Assembly: GCA_959347315.1 (NCBI GenBank)
Contig: OY365811.1
Span: 33,362,433 to 33,426,432, forward strand
Direction of reading: 5' to 3'
Length of the DNA: 64,000 nucleotides
Source of the DNA: Bimastos eiseni
Lineage: Eukaryota; Annelida; Clitellata; Crassiclitellata; Lumbricidae
The translations under genes were made by a program, and so were the position numbers. The notes below the pieces were generated by a model. It saw only the letters and a program-made list of their open reading frames with translations. It did not search any database and had not been told where the DNA came from. Shown piece after piece: positions 11,926 through 24,169 of this stretch; positions within the stretch are counted from its first letter, which is position 1; the number at the start of each line of letters is the position of its first letter.

Positions 11926-12084
11926 GTATCGATACAGTTAGTCATATACTTATTCTTAGCAGTTAGTTAGTTAGTTGTGTTATTGTTATTGGCTTGAACG
12001 GCTTTGTATCAGACCACTGCATCTACCCGTAGTGTCAGTCCCAAGCCTTGAAAATGAGAGGAACGTTTACGACCCTGGTAGTTA

Positions 12085-12308
12085 TCATATGGGCTCACTT
12101 AGAGTTTCGATGACTCCCAACTTACGCATAATATTTTGATTGACACAAAGGAATAAGTAAGCTATATGTCTAAAAACGACACTAACCTTAGTGCTAACCC
12201 TAAACGACCCTCATAACCCCTAAACTGACCATAACCGACCCTCACGATGCTTAACCTGACTAAAATATGTGTAAGTTGGAGTCCCCGAATCTATAAATGG
12301 GCCATCAT
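12085..12308. mobile_element. MITE-like element with telomere-like interior
   Basis: Imperfect inverted arms of about 50 bp (12085-12137 and 12260-12308) share GACTCC(C)AACTTAC and ATATTTT. Between them lie degenerate CCCTAA-type units: CTAACCTTAG, GCTAACCCTAAACGACCC and ACCCTCACGATGCTTAACC. The same interior recurs at 58.73-58.82 kb. Confidence 0.65.
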
Positions 12309-12450
12309 GTCGTTAAGCACTGGGGCGAAAGTACAGTATTGTGGTGCGTAAGTTTCCGGATGTAGTTCGGTGTCTTTTGGTTTACAGCGGCGTCTGCGCG
12401 GAAGATACCTGGTTTTGTAATGCCGACCCTCATGACCACCGGAATATATG

Positions 12451-12473
12451 GATATATATATATATATATATAT
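12451..12473. repeat. (TA)n microsatellite
   Basis: Uninterrupted TA dinucleotides. Confidence 0.9.
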
Positions 12474-12856
12474 GCTGCATTTTTGCCCCTCGAAAGAAAT
12501 GATGTCAGATAGCGCCGCTATTCCGGGCCCTAGACAGAACAGTCACAGACCTCTTAGACGGTAGTGCGCGTGCTGTAGGCCTATAGCGAACGGTGGTTAC
12601 TAAGATAGTATGCAGATGCTTCAAAATTAAATTGTTATAGCTAAGCATCAATAATATTATATTTTACATGACATAAATCATAAAATTTGTTTGAATAAGT
12701 TGATGGGCATTTGTCCCATGAGCAGGCCTGTGTGCATGTTAAATAGCATTAAGTGGACGCATCTGAAGTGGCTAATATCCTTTATGTGTCCCAGTTTTAC
12801 TTATTCATTTCATTCATTCATCCATCCATCCATTCATCCATTATGAGAATTTGTGT

Positions 12857-13181
12857 ATAGCACCTCTTCATGGTGACTACTCAGAGGCGCTTATATCACC
12901 TGTGTATAAGATTCCTCGTTCTATATTAATGAGCAGATGCAGAAATTTCCTAAGCAATGGGGTAAAGCGAGACAACAGCATAGCGAAAATCAAACTTTCC
13001 CAGGTTCAAACCTGTCAAGACTGAGGTCTTGGATGTACCTGTGTTTGTGTGTGTGTATAATGTGTATTTGCTACAAAGCCATTCCTTGCCTGCATTTTAC
13101 CCTTCTTTGAAATTCATGTTTTTCAGTCACAGTCAGACCAAAAGCACCTCTGAGTAGACGAAGAGTCTTGAAGAGGTGCTA
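12857..13181. mobile_element. Foldback/TIR element upstream of DHRS7
   Basis: The left arm (AGCACCTCTTCA...CTACTCAGAGGCGCTT) and the complemented right arm (13141-13181) share AGCACCTCTTCA and CTACTCAGAGG. The interior has a TG-rich run and no frame. It ends about 120 bases before the DHRS7 start codon, so it may overlap the promoter or 5' UTR. Confidence 0.6.
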
Positions 13182-13305
13182 CATTACGCTCACATTGATC
13201 GATCGATTTGCGTATCTCACTTAAGCCCTGATGACCGTATGGATGCATCAGCCTTTTGCTTATTGCAGGTGAAGAGGGCTTTGGTCAAGTCTGAGTCGGG
13301 TCATC

Positions 13306-16300
13306 ATGGATATTCTGACGGTTGTTTGGTACATTATCCTGGCTTGGATAGTTATTCAGCTCGTGAGGTTTATCGTGGCAGATGGCGACCTGGGGCTGAT
13401 GTGGGCAGAAAGGTTTGGATATAAACCAGGTGAGGATATAGGCTGCTGTTTTTGTTCATCAGGTCTTTCCATTCTGCCTATTGATTCAGAGGTGGAGACT
13501 GGGGTTGGGAATACAATACAATACAGTAATGCAATACAACTGTAATTTATATAACCCTTCTTACAATTAGTTCAGAAGTGCACACACGCCTTGATGATGC
13601 AACTGCAGTTGTAATGCAGAGCAATTGTGTGCAAAGGACTTGCTGAAGGTCACAGTAACAGTAACTTCTCGGACGAGGGTCGAAGCCGCGCTCTAACCAA
13701 ACGGCCACAGTGCGGAATCGGCTCCTGAAATTTTCAGTGAGGATGGAGCCGCTTTTATACTCCAATATCTCATAAATATGATAGATTTCTCATGTTTTCC
13801 ACTGTTTATCTGTTTTTTGGTGCATTGATGTTTGGGAAGTGACTGTGAACAATCGGTTGACTCCTTCAGAGTCATCGATTTCAATGCTTGGTACGCAGTG
13901 GCCAATATATCTGCAAGTTCATCCATCTACCCAAATAATCTTCTATTATCTGCCCCTTGGGATTCCACCCACAAGTTCATCTGTCTTTCCATCCACCAAT
14001 GGGTAAATCCATCTTTTGATTGACCCATAGTTTTTCCATCGGTTCCCTCCCACAAAGTCATAGCTGTCTTTCCTTCCTCCAGTGGGTTCATTCATCCTCC
14101 GATTGACCAATACTAATAGCCTAATAGGTTCTTCCATCTTCCTATAATTCATTGAGATGCTAAAAGAGTTCGTCATTCGGTGTCTTTGCAGTTGATCAGA
14201 AGTAAATAATTGAATGGTTTTATAAATTCAATGATGAATTTATGATTTATTGGATTTGTTTATTTTAACTGTTTTCGTTTAACTTTACTTATACACTGCA
14301 GCACAGGTCTCCCGAAGTTCAGTTACCCCAATAATAATTAGGTGGATAGTGAGGAGCTTTAATTTACTAAAAGATTTCTAAGTTTTATTGATATCTAGAT
14401 TCATCAATATATTAACTAATTTTTTATTAAGTATATGCTTTTATTGTTCATTCACTGATTTATCATTTCAATAATTTTTTCCAGAGTCCATGAGTTGAAA
14501 CATGTAGGTTACTAAAAGTTCTGTTAATTGTTATTATGTATACTATGGCTTGGCATGTTGGGATTGCTTTTTTTGGAAATGCAGAGATTCTGAAAGGCCA
14601 GGTGGTTTGGATAACGGGTGCTTCAAGCGGAATTGGTGAATATCTCGCCTATGAGCTCGCCAAGGCTGGATGTCGTTTGGTCTTGTCCGCTAGAAGCAAA
14701 GACCTACTGGAAGATGTAAGAAGGAAGTCCTTGAGTAAGTGACAATGCCTCAGTAATCGCTATCTTCAAACTTCTAAGACAACACTCGTAAGCCATGCGC
14801 GGGGCACCAGCTTATGCACAAGGCCTGAGCTTATGCTCCAGGGCTGTTAATATCGCGATAATGTATTGCGATAATGTAATGTATTGCGATACTTCGGTAT
14901 CGTCGATACTTTTGTCAGTGTCGCAGCGAGTATCGCGATAGTTTTATTTTGACGGCATTGCTTATGTATCACGATACTTTTCTTTAGCCCGTCAGCGATA
15001 CTCGATACCAATACTTTTTCTCGCTGAAATTTATGTGGTTTTTCAAGAAATATGCACTTTGATAAGTTTAGGCCTTTAAATATAATATATATATCCTCTT
15101 TCGGCCATATAGACCTTGTTGCGAACAGATGGGATAATTTATAAATAGAGAATTAACCAAAGTATAGGCCTATGTCCTTTGCGTTCACTGGTAGAAGTGG
15201 CTTGCCTAATTAATTTGGCTACTTCAGAGACGTTGTAATTGGCCCAAGGACCAATGTGCACATGACTGGAAAGTCCCTATGTAAGCTATGTTTCTTCGTG
15301 TCAACAGTTTTGGGCAATATTCGGAAGTTTTAAATCTTTTAAAAATAAGTTTAAATAGCAAGTTAATTCATCAACCTATAGTCATGATGTCCAATTTACA
15401 AATAACTAACGGACATGACACCGAAATAAAAAAATTGCCATTGGACGTTTAAAGCTCCATATTCTCAAAAGGAAGCAAAATTTAGTTGGAGCGACATCTG
15501 TACTTATAAAAAATGCCTGTACGTGGAAATATGATGAGTAACCATTCCTCTTATCTAGATTTCTTGTGATTAGCCCAATTGAGCAAATTGTCTATAGGCT
15601 AATTATTATCGGTGCATGAATCATGATAAGATCGAATTCAGCAAGCATATTGATAAGTATTGGCAAAATATTGGTATTGGTATTGCAATACTTTTCAGAA
15701 AAAGTATTGGTATTGGTATCGCAATACTTTTAATTGGAAAGTATTGGTATTGGTATCGCAATACTTTTAATTGGAAAGTATTGGTATTGCTATTGCAATA
15801 CTTTTTTCCAGTATTGTTAACAGCCATGTTGTGCTCTGAGCTTGTTTACCAAGGCTGAGCTGATTCACAAATGCTGGAAGACTAAATGTGTATAGGCCCC
15901 CTACCTTGGGTTCAATTGCAGACCTCGTATGTATGAATTTACTGAACATTATGCCTTTCAAGTATGTGACATAAAGGCTGCACGAATGTATGGCTATCTG
16001 TTGTCTAAAAAAGTGCATTTTAAGGCACTGGCACATGCATGTATACGTATACATGTATACGTATGTATGTATACGTATGTATGTATACGTATGTATGTAT
16101 ACGTATGTATGTATATGTATGTATGTTACAGGCAATGTGTCAAACAGGGATGTTGTAAAATACCTGATTTCTTAGATTTCAGGCAATATGTAAAATCACC
16201 CATTTACGGTTAGGATTAGGGTTAGGGTTAGTGCAAGGATTAGGGTTAGTATAGAGTTAGGGTTTTACAAATTGCCTTGGCATTTTACCAAATCCCATGT

Positions 16301-18572
16301 TTGACACATTGCCTGTAACTTGTATACTTCCACAGTTTTAGATCAATATTAGATATGATAACTTTTGTGCAGTATGGAGGTTTTTGCTAAGTAGTTGTCA
16401 GCTGCGATTGTTTGCTGTTGTAGGTTGTGGACATCTGCAGAGCAGCGATGTTCTTGTTCTACCACTTGACATGACAGACTTAGCGTCTCACAGAATTGCT
16501 GTGGATGAAGTTGTGAAAACATTTGGTCAGGTCTGCTGTTGATTATTTACCAAAGCTTGGCATTGCATTTGCTTTGTTGTCTGTGTATGAATTGTTGCAT
16601 TATTCATTCTGTCATCATTCATTCATTCTTCTTTTGTTCAGAGCATTGTTTCCCAACGCAAAAAATCGGATTTTCGAACACCCCTGTTGCACCACGTACA
16701 TTTTGTGGACCCCCTCACCCATGCGTACGTGCATCTGAGCTCAATACCCGCCCCCCCAATGCAAAGGTTAAATAGCTAAAGACATCTATGAGACATTTAT
16801 TTTTGCCACAGCATGCTATTTATTGTTTAAGTATCGTATCTAACAGCTAAAATTTGTTAACTATTATGAAGAAATAAAATACTAACAACACTTGCATTTA
16901 AAAAAGTTTTAATGCTACATAAAATTGATTAAGCATTAATATAGTCTGTGATTGGGTTTACAGTTCTGATTTTGATATTCTGTATTGTGGACGTCATAAT
17001 TAGACAGCTATATTTGCATATGTTGAAATTTTCGGGACCACTCCCCATACGCACCCGTACGCAAAATCGCTAAAATTCTAAATCCCCTCCCCATCGCTGC
17101 ATACATAATATGTGGATGGCCCCTAAGAACATAACATAAATTTACAAGCATTGTTCAGGTGAGTAAAAATACTGCAGCAGCAGGTCCTAGTTGCGAGCTG
17201 CACAAGGCACATACATACTATGCTCAGCTGAGTTCCAGCCAACAGTTGACATGCAACAACACTGTGTTCTGAGTTCTAAACCACATCAAAATTCTAAAAT
17301 GCTGACAGAAATTATAGTGTCTATGGCACATATTAACATTAGGGTGGTGCAAAAAAAACAAATTGCGAATTTTCAGATGTAATAACGTTCAAAAGTTGCA
17401 TTTGGTGAAAGTAAATATCTGTGCAAAATTTTGTTAAATTATTTTGAGTTGAGGTTTGGAGGTGCCCCCACTGCGTCCTCGATGTTTGATATTATAGCGT
17501 GTTTAGTGTCGAAAACCGCTGATTAGTTCCAATTCAGATAAAGACGAACCTTCAATGCTCTTTACTCGTCTGACACCTGAGTTTTTATCACCAAAGACAT
17601 AACAGACTGCATTATTGGTTATTATTACAAGAATTGCCTTGATATAGACCAATTCCTATTCATTGGATGTGATGGAACAGCAGCAAATACAGGTTCAACT
17701 GGTGGAATAGTAAGATTATTATAAATTATATTGAAAAAACCTCTACAGTGGATACCATGTCAACTGTATTAACACCCATCACCTCCAATGTGGTCCTGTG
17801 TCGTTGGCAGAGGACATGATGTCGATGCCATCCAAGAGCCTCTTGCATTTTCTAAGACCCAGCTCGGTCTATGTGTGTGAAACTGTTCAGCTGGAGCTGA
17901 GACAGACTGTTATTCCAAGGATTTTTGATGCTAATCATGACCTCCAGAACAATCCGATAACTTAAGTCCACAGCAAACTCATATATAAGTTACACTGAAA
18001 TGCCAAAAGTTACACTCAATCAAAGTACTACACCAATCACAAAAGAATTAAGTAAACCTTTAGTCATTTTATGACAAGCTTTCATTAGTTTCCCAGTCAT
18101 TTTTAGCAAGCGCTCATCGTTAAAGGGTTATGATAAGATAAAGCGGGTAATATTAAGTGATGAGCAGTGTAAAATGCATGGAAATCTGATCATGAAGACG
18201 TTGGGTGGTTTTTTGTGTGACCAGATTGACATTCTAGTTAACAATGCCGGTCGATCACAGAGAGCTTGGGCAATTGAGACAGAATTGGCCGTTGATCAGG
18301 AGATGATTCAACTGAATGTCCTTGGCCCAGTGTCGCTCACAAAGTGTGTTCTTCCTCACATGATTGAGCATGGCAAGGGACATGTCTTCCTCACAAGCAG
18401 CATGGCTTCCAAATTAGGTACTACCACAATACATACTTGCTTATGTTGGTTCTTGCCATGGACATATATTATTTATTTTGCTAACTTACCCATGCATTTA
18501 TATATATATATATATATAATATATATATATATACGATATGTATATGTGTATATATGATTTATATTAATAGCA

Positions 18573-18624
<52 letters not shown>

Positions 18625-21600
18625 TGCAATTTGGCCAGTAATTTTTTCTCTCTGTTTTTAGGTGTTCCGTACTCTGCAACATATAGCCTTACAAAATTTG
18701 CCGTTAATGTGAGTTTTTGAAGGTTGCTGCTATTGCTGTCTTATTTTTGTGCATGACTTATTGTGCTTCAAGTAGACCTAAGTAAAATGTTCTAAGCATA
18801 TAATTATGTAAATAGCATATTTATGATGTAGGATTTTACCTATTTTTAATTAATTAGAATTGTTGTATTTATTTGTTAAATGTTGTTTGTGTTGTGTAAA
18901 ATGAATGGAGAGTGCAATGGTAATTTACTAATGCTATCATGTTATGTTGTGTTTTAAAATAAACTGAAGTCGCTGTATTAATTAACTCATAAATTGGAAT
19001 TCTTTCTCATTTTAAACTAATTGAAATGACTGTATTAATTTCATGTTTGCTTCCTGTTTTAAAATAAAATTTCTGTGGTTATCGATTACTGACTAAATTA
19101 TTCCATCCAGAATTGTTATCATTACTCAATCTGAATTATTGACCACAGGTTTGGGTGAAATGCAAATAAAGTATTTAGTACAGCTATTGAATTTACCAAT
19201 GAGTTTTGGTATTCACCTAATTAAAGTGAACTAAAATGAATATTGATTTTCCACTGATTTGTAGTTGGACTTTAACGATGAGCTGCATTGGTTTTCCTGT
19301 CGCTTTTAATGCAGTCTTGTCATCACAGTGTATTCATATTGGGAATTTAAAGTACATGTGCTTATTGTATGAGCCACATTTATCAGGTCGGTTATTCCTG
19401 TGTAATGTGCATGTGGATTGCTACAGCTCCACACACCTTCAACGTATTACAACGGTCGTGTATAATAGGTTACAACTTACAGGACTCTCTGGTCTGTTTC
19501 TTTCAATCCACTGTATTATTTTACGTACATTGGATGGCTTCAAACTAAAGTTTGTCTTGCTTAAAGAATTGCAGATTGAGCTGTTGCAATTTTTTTAGGG
19601 TTATTTCAGTGCGCTTGGTGTCGAATTGGCAACAAAGAATATTGCCGTGACTGTTGCCTGTCCAGGTCCTGTAGTTTCGAATCTGTCGAAAGTGGCATTT
19701 GTTGCTAAGGCAGAAGACGTATGTTGAGATTATTTCTTTTAAACTTTCTTGTAAACATAGGTAACTAATCATGGCTGAAAATACATCTGAGGCAAATTCA
19801 TTCGAGAAATTCTACCATGATTAAGACAATGTTTTTGAACCTAGGTGGAACAAAGTGGAGTGGGTTACCCTACCTCTCTAGCTGAACTCATGACATCTTA
19901 ATTTCACTTGATAGCCCATATGGACAATGATAGATTGGCACATGGGTATGCAGCCAATAAGCTGCAGAACTGTTGACATGGGTCTCAGATTATGTGGGCC
20001 ATGGCCTGATCTAACAGCACAGTATTGTAGTTTTAAGTATTTGTTTGAGGTGTGGTCTAAACCGTTTTTATTATGTGTTTTAAGATCCTTTAATTAGTTA
20101 TTCATAAAGTGAAGACCATTTTATAGTAAACCAATGAAACTTAAAATAACGCCCCTTCAATATATCTACTGAGAGGCGCTTCCAGTAGAATTACTGCTAA
20201 TGAGAGCAGCTTTCAGTATTGAGTAGAATGTGGATGAGGAGGTTTTGGGCAGAAGGCAAAGCTCTTGGGGCAGCCCATTCCATGTGGTTGGACCCACCAC
20301 TGCAAAAGCCCAGTTCACTAAATAAATTCGGCGTTTGGGTGTCTGAACTTTTATTGTTTGGCTGTTTTTCTGGTGCATGGAAACAGAGATGCTGCACAAT
20401 TACGGATGTAGGACTTCTGCAGATAGTGCAATCAAATCTTTAATATGTCATTCATAAGTGTCATCGATTGCTGCATCTCGTTTGTTAGATAGTGGTACAA
20501 GGCTGATATAAGCCTAATCATGTTTGGCATGTTACTTTGTGGACAGACGCTTAAAGGTTCTCAGGAAAACGACAAGAAGCGAATGTCATCTGCAAGATGT
20601 GCTGAGCTGATGGCGGTTGCGATTGCTAACCGAATGGGCGAAGTCTGGATTTGTCGGCAGCCAGCCCTGATTGTTGCGTATTTGGCCCAGTACATGCCTT
20701 CTATAATGTACAGGTAAACCTTTGATTTTTACAGTTTGGTTGCTGCTGTGTGCAGGTGTAAGATATATAGAAATAGGTGGCATGGTAATTGGCCAAAATT
20801 CTCAGAGGCATTTTAGAGATTAGTTTGACACTGTCAAGTACCTTTAAGAAATGCTGTATGTATTGGCCTTAGTTATGTACAAGTTCAGGAACTACAAGTT
20901 TTTCTGTAAACTAAGAATACCCAGAAAACTGGAATATTTGCCACTGGCGAGCTCTCGCCAAATGAAGTTCATAGTTGGCATTGTGTTCACAGTGTCTGGC
21001 TTTTCTGGCATTGAGAATAAGGATGATGGCAGCCAATCATGTTCTACAGATGATTAAATATCCTTAAAACCCATTACATTGAACTCTCCAAGCTATAGCA
21101 AATATTAGCCTGGTGAAATAAAGCTGTATGCACTGGTCTTTGCTACAACTGAGCACGAGCATGATTGTGGTGACTTGTAACGAAAACTAATTAACGCTTT
21201 TAACCAAGTGTTGTGTACCTGAAGCAACTTGGAAACGAATTAAGTTCATTGTTTAAGTGCTAAGATATCAGTGCACCTTATGGGGACATCTTGTCACCTG
21301 ATATTTATCTTGGCGAATCTCCACTTTAAAAAAAATGCTTTTGGAGTTGATTTGTAGCAGGCAATATGTTAACTATGTTCAGTGTCAATAACAGAAACAT
21401 GACATGACGTTTTGAAGATATTCAAAAAAAATTAACTGTCAAATGTCGTGCTTCCAAAATATTTCAGTAATCTTTTATCCAGTCTCTGGAGTTGTATGGA
21501 GATTTGATATAAGTTTGCACGGTGTAGTGTCTTTGTTGTATTTCCTGAAAAGCTCATCGTTGATTGTACCAAAAGTATAACACTGTGCGCATGGCCAGAT

Positions 21601-22404
21601 TATAGTGTGGTATATCCAGACAATTAAAAAACTTTTCCTTAACAAATCCAAACCGTATCTATGAACATTTAAACGAAAACACTTGCTGATAATTATTCGT
21701 TGCTTTATTTTATCATGTCATGTTTATGTTTTTATTTTGATGTTTTGTTTTCTTTGAAAATCGATTTGATAACAAAATTTCTCAAAAGCATCTGTAATTG
21801 CAAAAATGTTTTAATGTAACTTTTTATGCAGTATTCGAGTTTTTAAATAATCTAAAATTACATCTGTACAGACTGTGAGTGAAGTCTAATTACATTTTAT
21901 TTCTTATTTTTTCATCCTTTCTCACCAAAATTTAAAATTCGTTTTTCTCTAAATTTTCTAAACTGGAGATTCGCGAAGAGAATTCTCAGGTGACGATCTG
22001 CTGAATAAATATTCCGCAACTAATAGGCCAGTTGGCGACAAATCCCTGCCCTGCACATGCACAGCTGTTGGCTGGAGTGATTCTATCCAGATACCTTCCA
22101 ACATTCATGTACTGTGAACTTTGTCAATGGTCACCGTGATGGAACTCTAAGCATCGTCAGTTATGAATGGGAATCTTTGTTGATGCACCTGGTGATCACT
22201 AAATATCCAAGTGTTAGCAACAAACTGATATTTTTTGGTAAATGTGTATTATATTGATAATTAATTGAGTATGGTGGTGTGTGCAAATTGACCATTAATG
22301 CTCTGCTACTGATCTTATCTATTTTTTCTCATTTTGGTTCTTTTAGTATAATGTGCCGAATTGGCATCAAGTTTGTGTCGAAGATACGAGAAGGCAAAAT
22401 CTGA
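13306..22404 (+). CDS. DHRS7: Dehydrogenase/reductase SDR family member 7 (complete)
   Basis: A classical short-chain dehydrogenase with an N-terminal membrane anchor, expected in the ER membrane as an NAD(P)-dependent carbonyl/alcohol oxidoreductase. Eight exons join in phase: 13306-13429, 14585-14734, 16424-16530, 18225-18417, 18662-18708, 19599-19718, 20547-20713 and 22347-22404, giving 321 residues (human protein 339). Residues 1-22 are hydrophobic, followed by [11 protein letters not shown], a DHRS7 signature. Visible sites are TGASSGIG (52-59, cofactor), NNAG (133-136), Ser186, and Tyr199 with Lys203 of the YxxxK motif. CPGPV follows. The terminus SKIREGKI is shorter than the human one. 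All introns are GT-AG; introns hold a SINE, two TIR elements, a LINE tail and TA repeats. The start was chosen as the first ATG preceding the anchor. Confidence 0.95.
13511..13715 (-). mobile_element. tRNA-derived SINE, copy 2
   Basis: Same family as at 1926-2100. On the minus strand it carries GGCTTCGACCCTCG (B-box-like), the ACTGCAGTTGCATCATC body and a tail of TTGTATTG units. It lies in DHRS7 intron 1. Confidence 0.7.
14839..15828. mobile_element. hAT-like non-autonomous element A, 990 bp
   Basis: It starts CAGGGCTGTTAATATCG and ends with the complement of CATGGCTGTTAACAATAC. The flanks TTATGCTC (14831-14838) and TTGTGCTC (15829-15836) are a 7/8 target duplication. One end is packed with TATCGCGATA palindromes, the other with three copies of a TATTGGTATTGGTATCGCAA unit. 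No transposase is encoded. A second copy lies inverted at 27461-28379. It sits in DHRS7 intron 2. Confidence 0.8.
16040..16123. repeat. GTAT/ACGTAT microsatellite
   Basis: Alternating GTATGTAT and ACGTAT units directly abut the following TIR element. Confidence 0.85.
16125..16319. mobile_element. MITE with telomere-like interior, copy 1
   Basis: Both ends read GTTACAGGCAATGTGTCAAA inward. The middle holds TTAGGG-type units (GGATTAGGGTTAGGGTTAG, GGATTAGGGTTAG, GAGTTAGGG). Other copies are at 42039-42961 (interrupted) and 46289-46514. It lies in DHRS7 intron 2. The target duplication is not clear. Confidence 0.75.
17560..17960 (+). pseudogene. Decayed transposon-type ORF (CDGT/NTG motif)
   Basis: One frame reads [27 protein letters not shown], a stop, then [13 protein letters not shown] recall this conserved string from uncharacterised, repeated invertebrate ORFs that look transposon-derived, but I cannot name the family. 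Stops at several points show decay. It lies in DHRS7 intron 3. Confidence 0.4.
18500..18622. repeat. (TA)n blocks in DHRS7 intron 4
   Basis: Two TA blocks are separated by a short unique stretch. They lie about 40 bases before exon 5 (18662). Confidence 0.9.
20160..20420 (-). pseudogene. CR1/L2-like LINE 3' end in DHRS7 intron 6
   Basis: The minus strand reads [20 protein letters not shown] and [13 protein letters not shown], the standard LINE C-terminal block (AFAVVGPxxWNxLP...FxxxLK). It is antisense to DHRS7 and ends about 130 bases before exon 7. Confidence 0.75.
21293..21994. mobile_element. TIR element, about 700 bp, in DHRS7 intron 7
   Basis: The left end GTCACCTGATATTTATCTTG followed by GCGAATCTCCACTTTA is mirrored on the right by GTCACCTGAGAATTCTCTTC followed by GCGAATCTCCAGTTTA (complemented). 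The interior is AT-rich without a coding frame. Exact outer limits and target duplication were not resolved. Confidence 0.65.
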
Positions 22405-24165
22405 TGGCTAATCTTCTTTCGACTAAAACCTTAAGACCAAGATTAACCTACATTCTGTGCACCTGTTTAGTGAACCTGTCTTCTGGTCGAGATTCTCTGG
22501 TGGAGATTCGAAAAAAGACCCTACAATGAAAGGGACTGCGGTTGAAAGTCTCTATGTTGTATATTATTTTGGTTATCAATCTTTCCTGGAGTTCTTACTC
22601 TGTTTAAGTGATGATTTAATTGATTTAATTATGTATTGTGTTTTAATGCAAATATACATGAGAAAATGACAAACTTCTTAATTCTTCTTAAAACTTCTTA
22701 ACTGTGAAGTCGGATGTAAAATTCTTAGTAAAACTTCTTAGTTCTGAAGTGGGTGGTGGAGATCTGTTCCTAAGATTTGGGGAAATGATGCTACCCTTCT
22801 CAGCCTCAACCTTAAGATTGTACTATTGAATTTTATAGCACACTTCATTATTTAGTATTTTCGTTCATTGACTCTGTACATCCACTACAAAATTGCACCA
22901 GCCCCAGTTCTGGAACGGACATCTAAAAGATCTTTGCCAATTCGCTCATCCTCCTACCTCCTCTCTCAATTTAACATCTCTTCTTGGACACACATCTGCT
23001 ATTTCTCTCTCTCTCTCTGAACATCAAACTCTTCAAGCTTTCATATCCAGATTCACCTGCACAACAATCACCGACTCTATGCTGTCTCCTCGACTTGACG
23101 TTCCCGGATTGTGACATGGCAAGTTCCAGGACTAGAACTAGAAGCTTTGCGGCTGCGGACATGATATCACATGGCGCAGGTGAATGAGCTAGACTCGCTA
23201 ACGGCTTTTGTGGGTGCAGAAAAGTATTTCATATTTACATTACATTTCATGTGGTACGTTAATTAGAAGGATTACGATCCCTCATGGTCCGCATATATAG
23301 TGCTGCGTTCTCCCTCTGCGGAAATCCGTGCCCTCGACGGAATACCAAGGCATGGATTAGATTACGCTAGAATTTAGGCCTAGATTTGGCACCGTAATGC
23401 TAAGTTCAGGTAACAGCTTGTTTGCGGGTGATGGATGTCGGCGATATCTCTTTGCTATGTGGTGTGTGACTACCGCGCACAGCTAAACCGCTTACAATTG
23501 AGAACCAGTTCATACAGCAATAAATATGATTTCCCCCACTTGGCTTTGTTTCCATGTAATGTAATCGAGCATCAGAGGCGGCGATCTCATTCGACAGGTG
23601 GGAGAGACACCCAATGAGAAGGGTAGGATCAGTGGTCAATTTCAGCCGGAACGAACCGGAACGCCGTTCCGGCACCTCAGCAAGTAAATTAGGTGAAAAG
23701 CTGTTCCGGGCAGTTCCACCACGTTTTTACTTTTTGCTCCGAAGTTTTGACAGCAGCTATAGTATTTGCACATACGAAAGATGATCATGTTAAAGTAAAT
23801 ATAAGCAATTATGGAATGTATTCTAGAATAAATTTAAAACATTTAAAATTATAACTGAAAGTAAAATGCTAAATTACAAATACTATATTATTTCAAATAC
23901 GTAGGCTACAACTTTGTAGGCTTTCGTTTGGTTTAATTAAGCATGCATTGGACAACATGATAGGCCTAAATTCTAAATTAACAAACACAACTATACAAAC
24001 TGAATGTAAAAGGCTACCTTCTTAAAGGTGGCCTATACCTTAATTAATAGATAGTCTGCTTGTGTTTGTACGTTATAAAATAGTAATCAATATTGTGATA
24101 CTTTGTGACTTTTTATGCTTGATATATCAACAGTAGTGAAGATATTCTGTTATTTATTAGCGCAG
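22405..24165. other. Intergenic, DHRS7 3' flank
   Basis: It holds the DHRS7 3' UTR and AT-rich unique sequence, with a short CT repeat near 23,005-23,020. The open frames (70-90 codons) have no recognisable family. Confidence 0.45.
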
Positions 24166-24169
24166 ATTT

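Noticed and set aside
16200..16265. True telomere or chromosome end
   Set aside because: The TTAGGG-like units are few, degenerate and enclosed by element inverted repeats.
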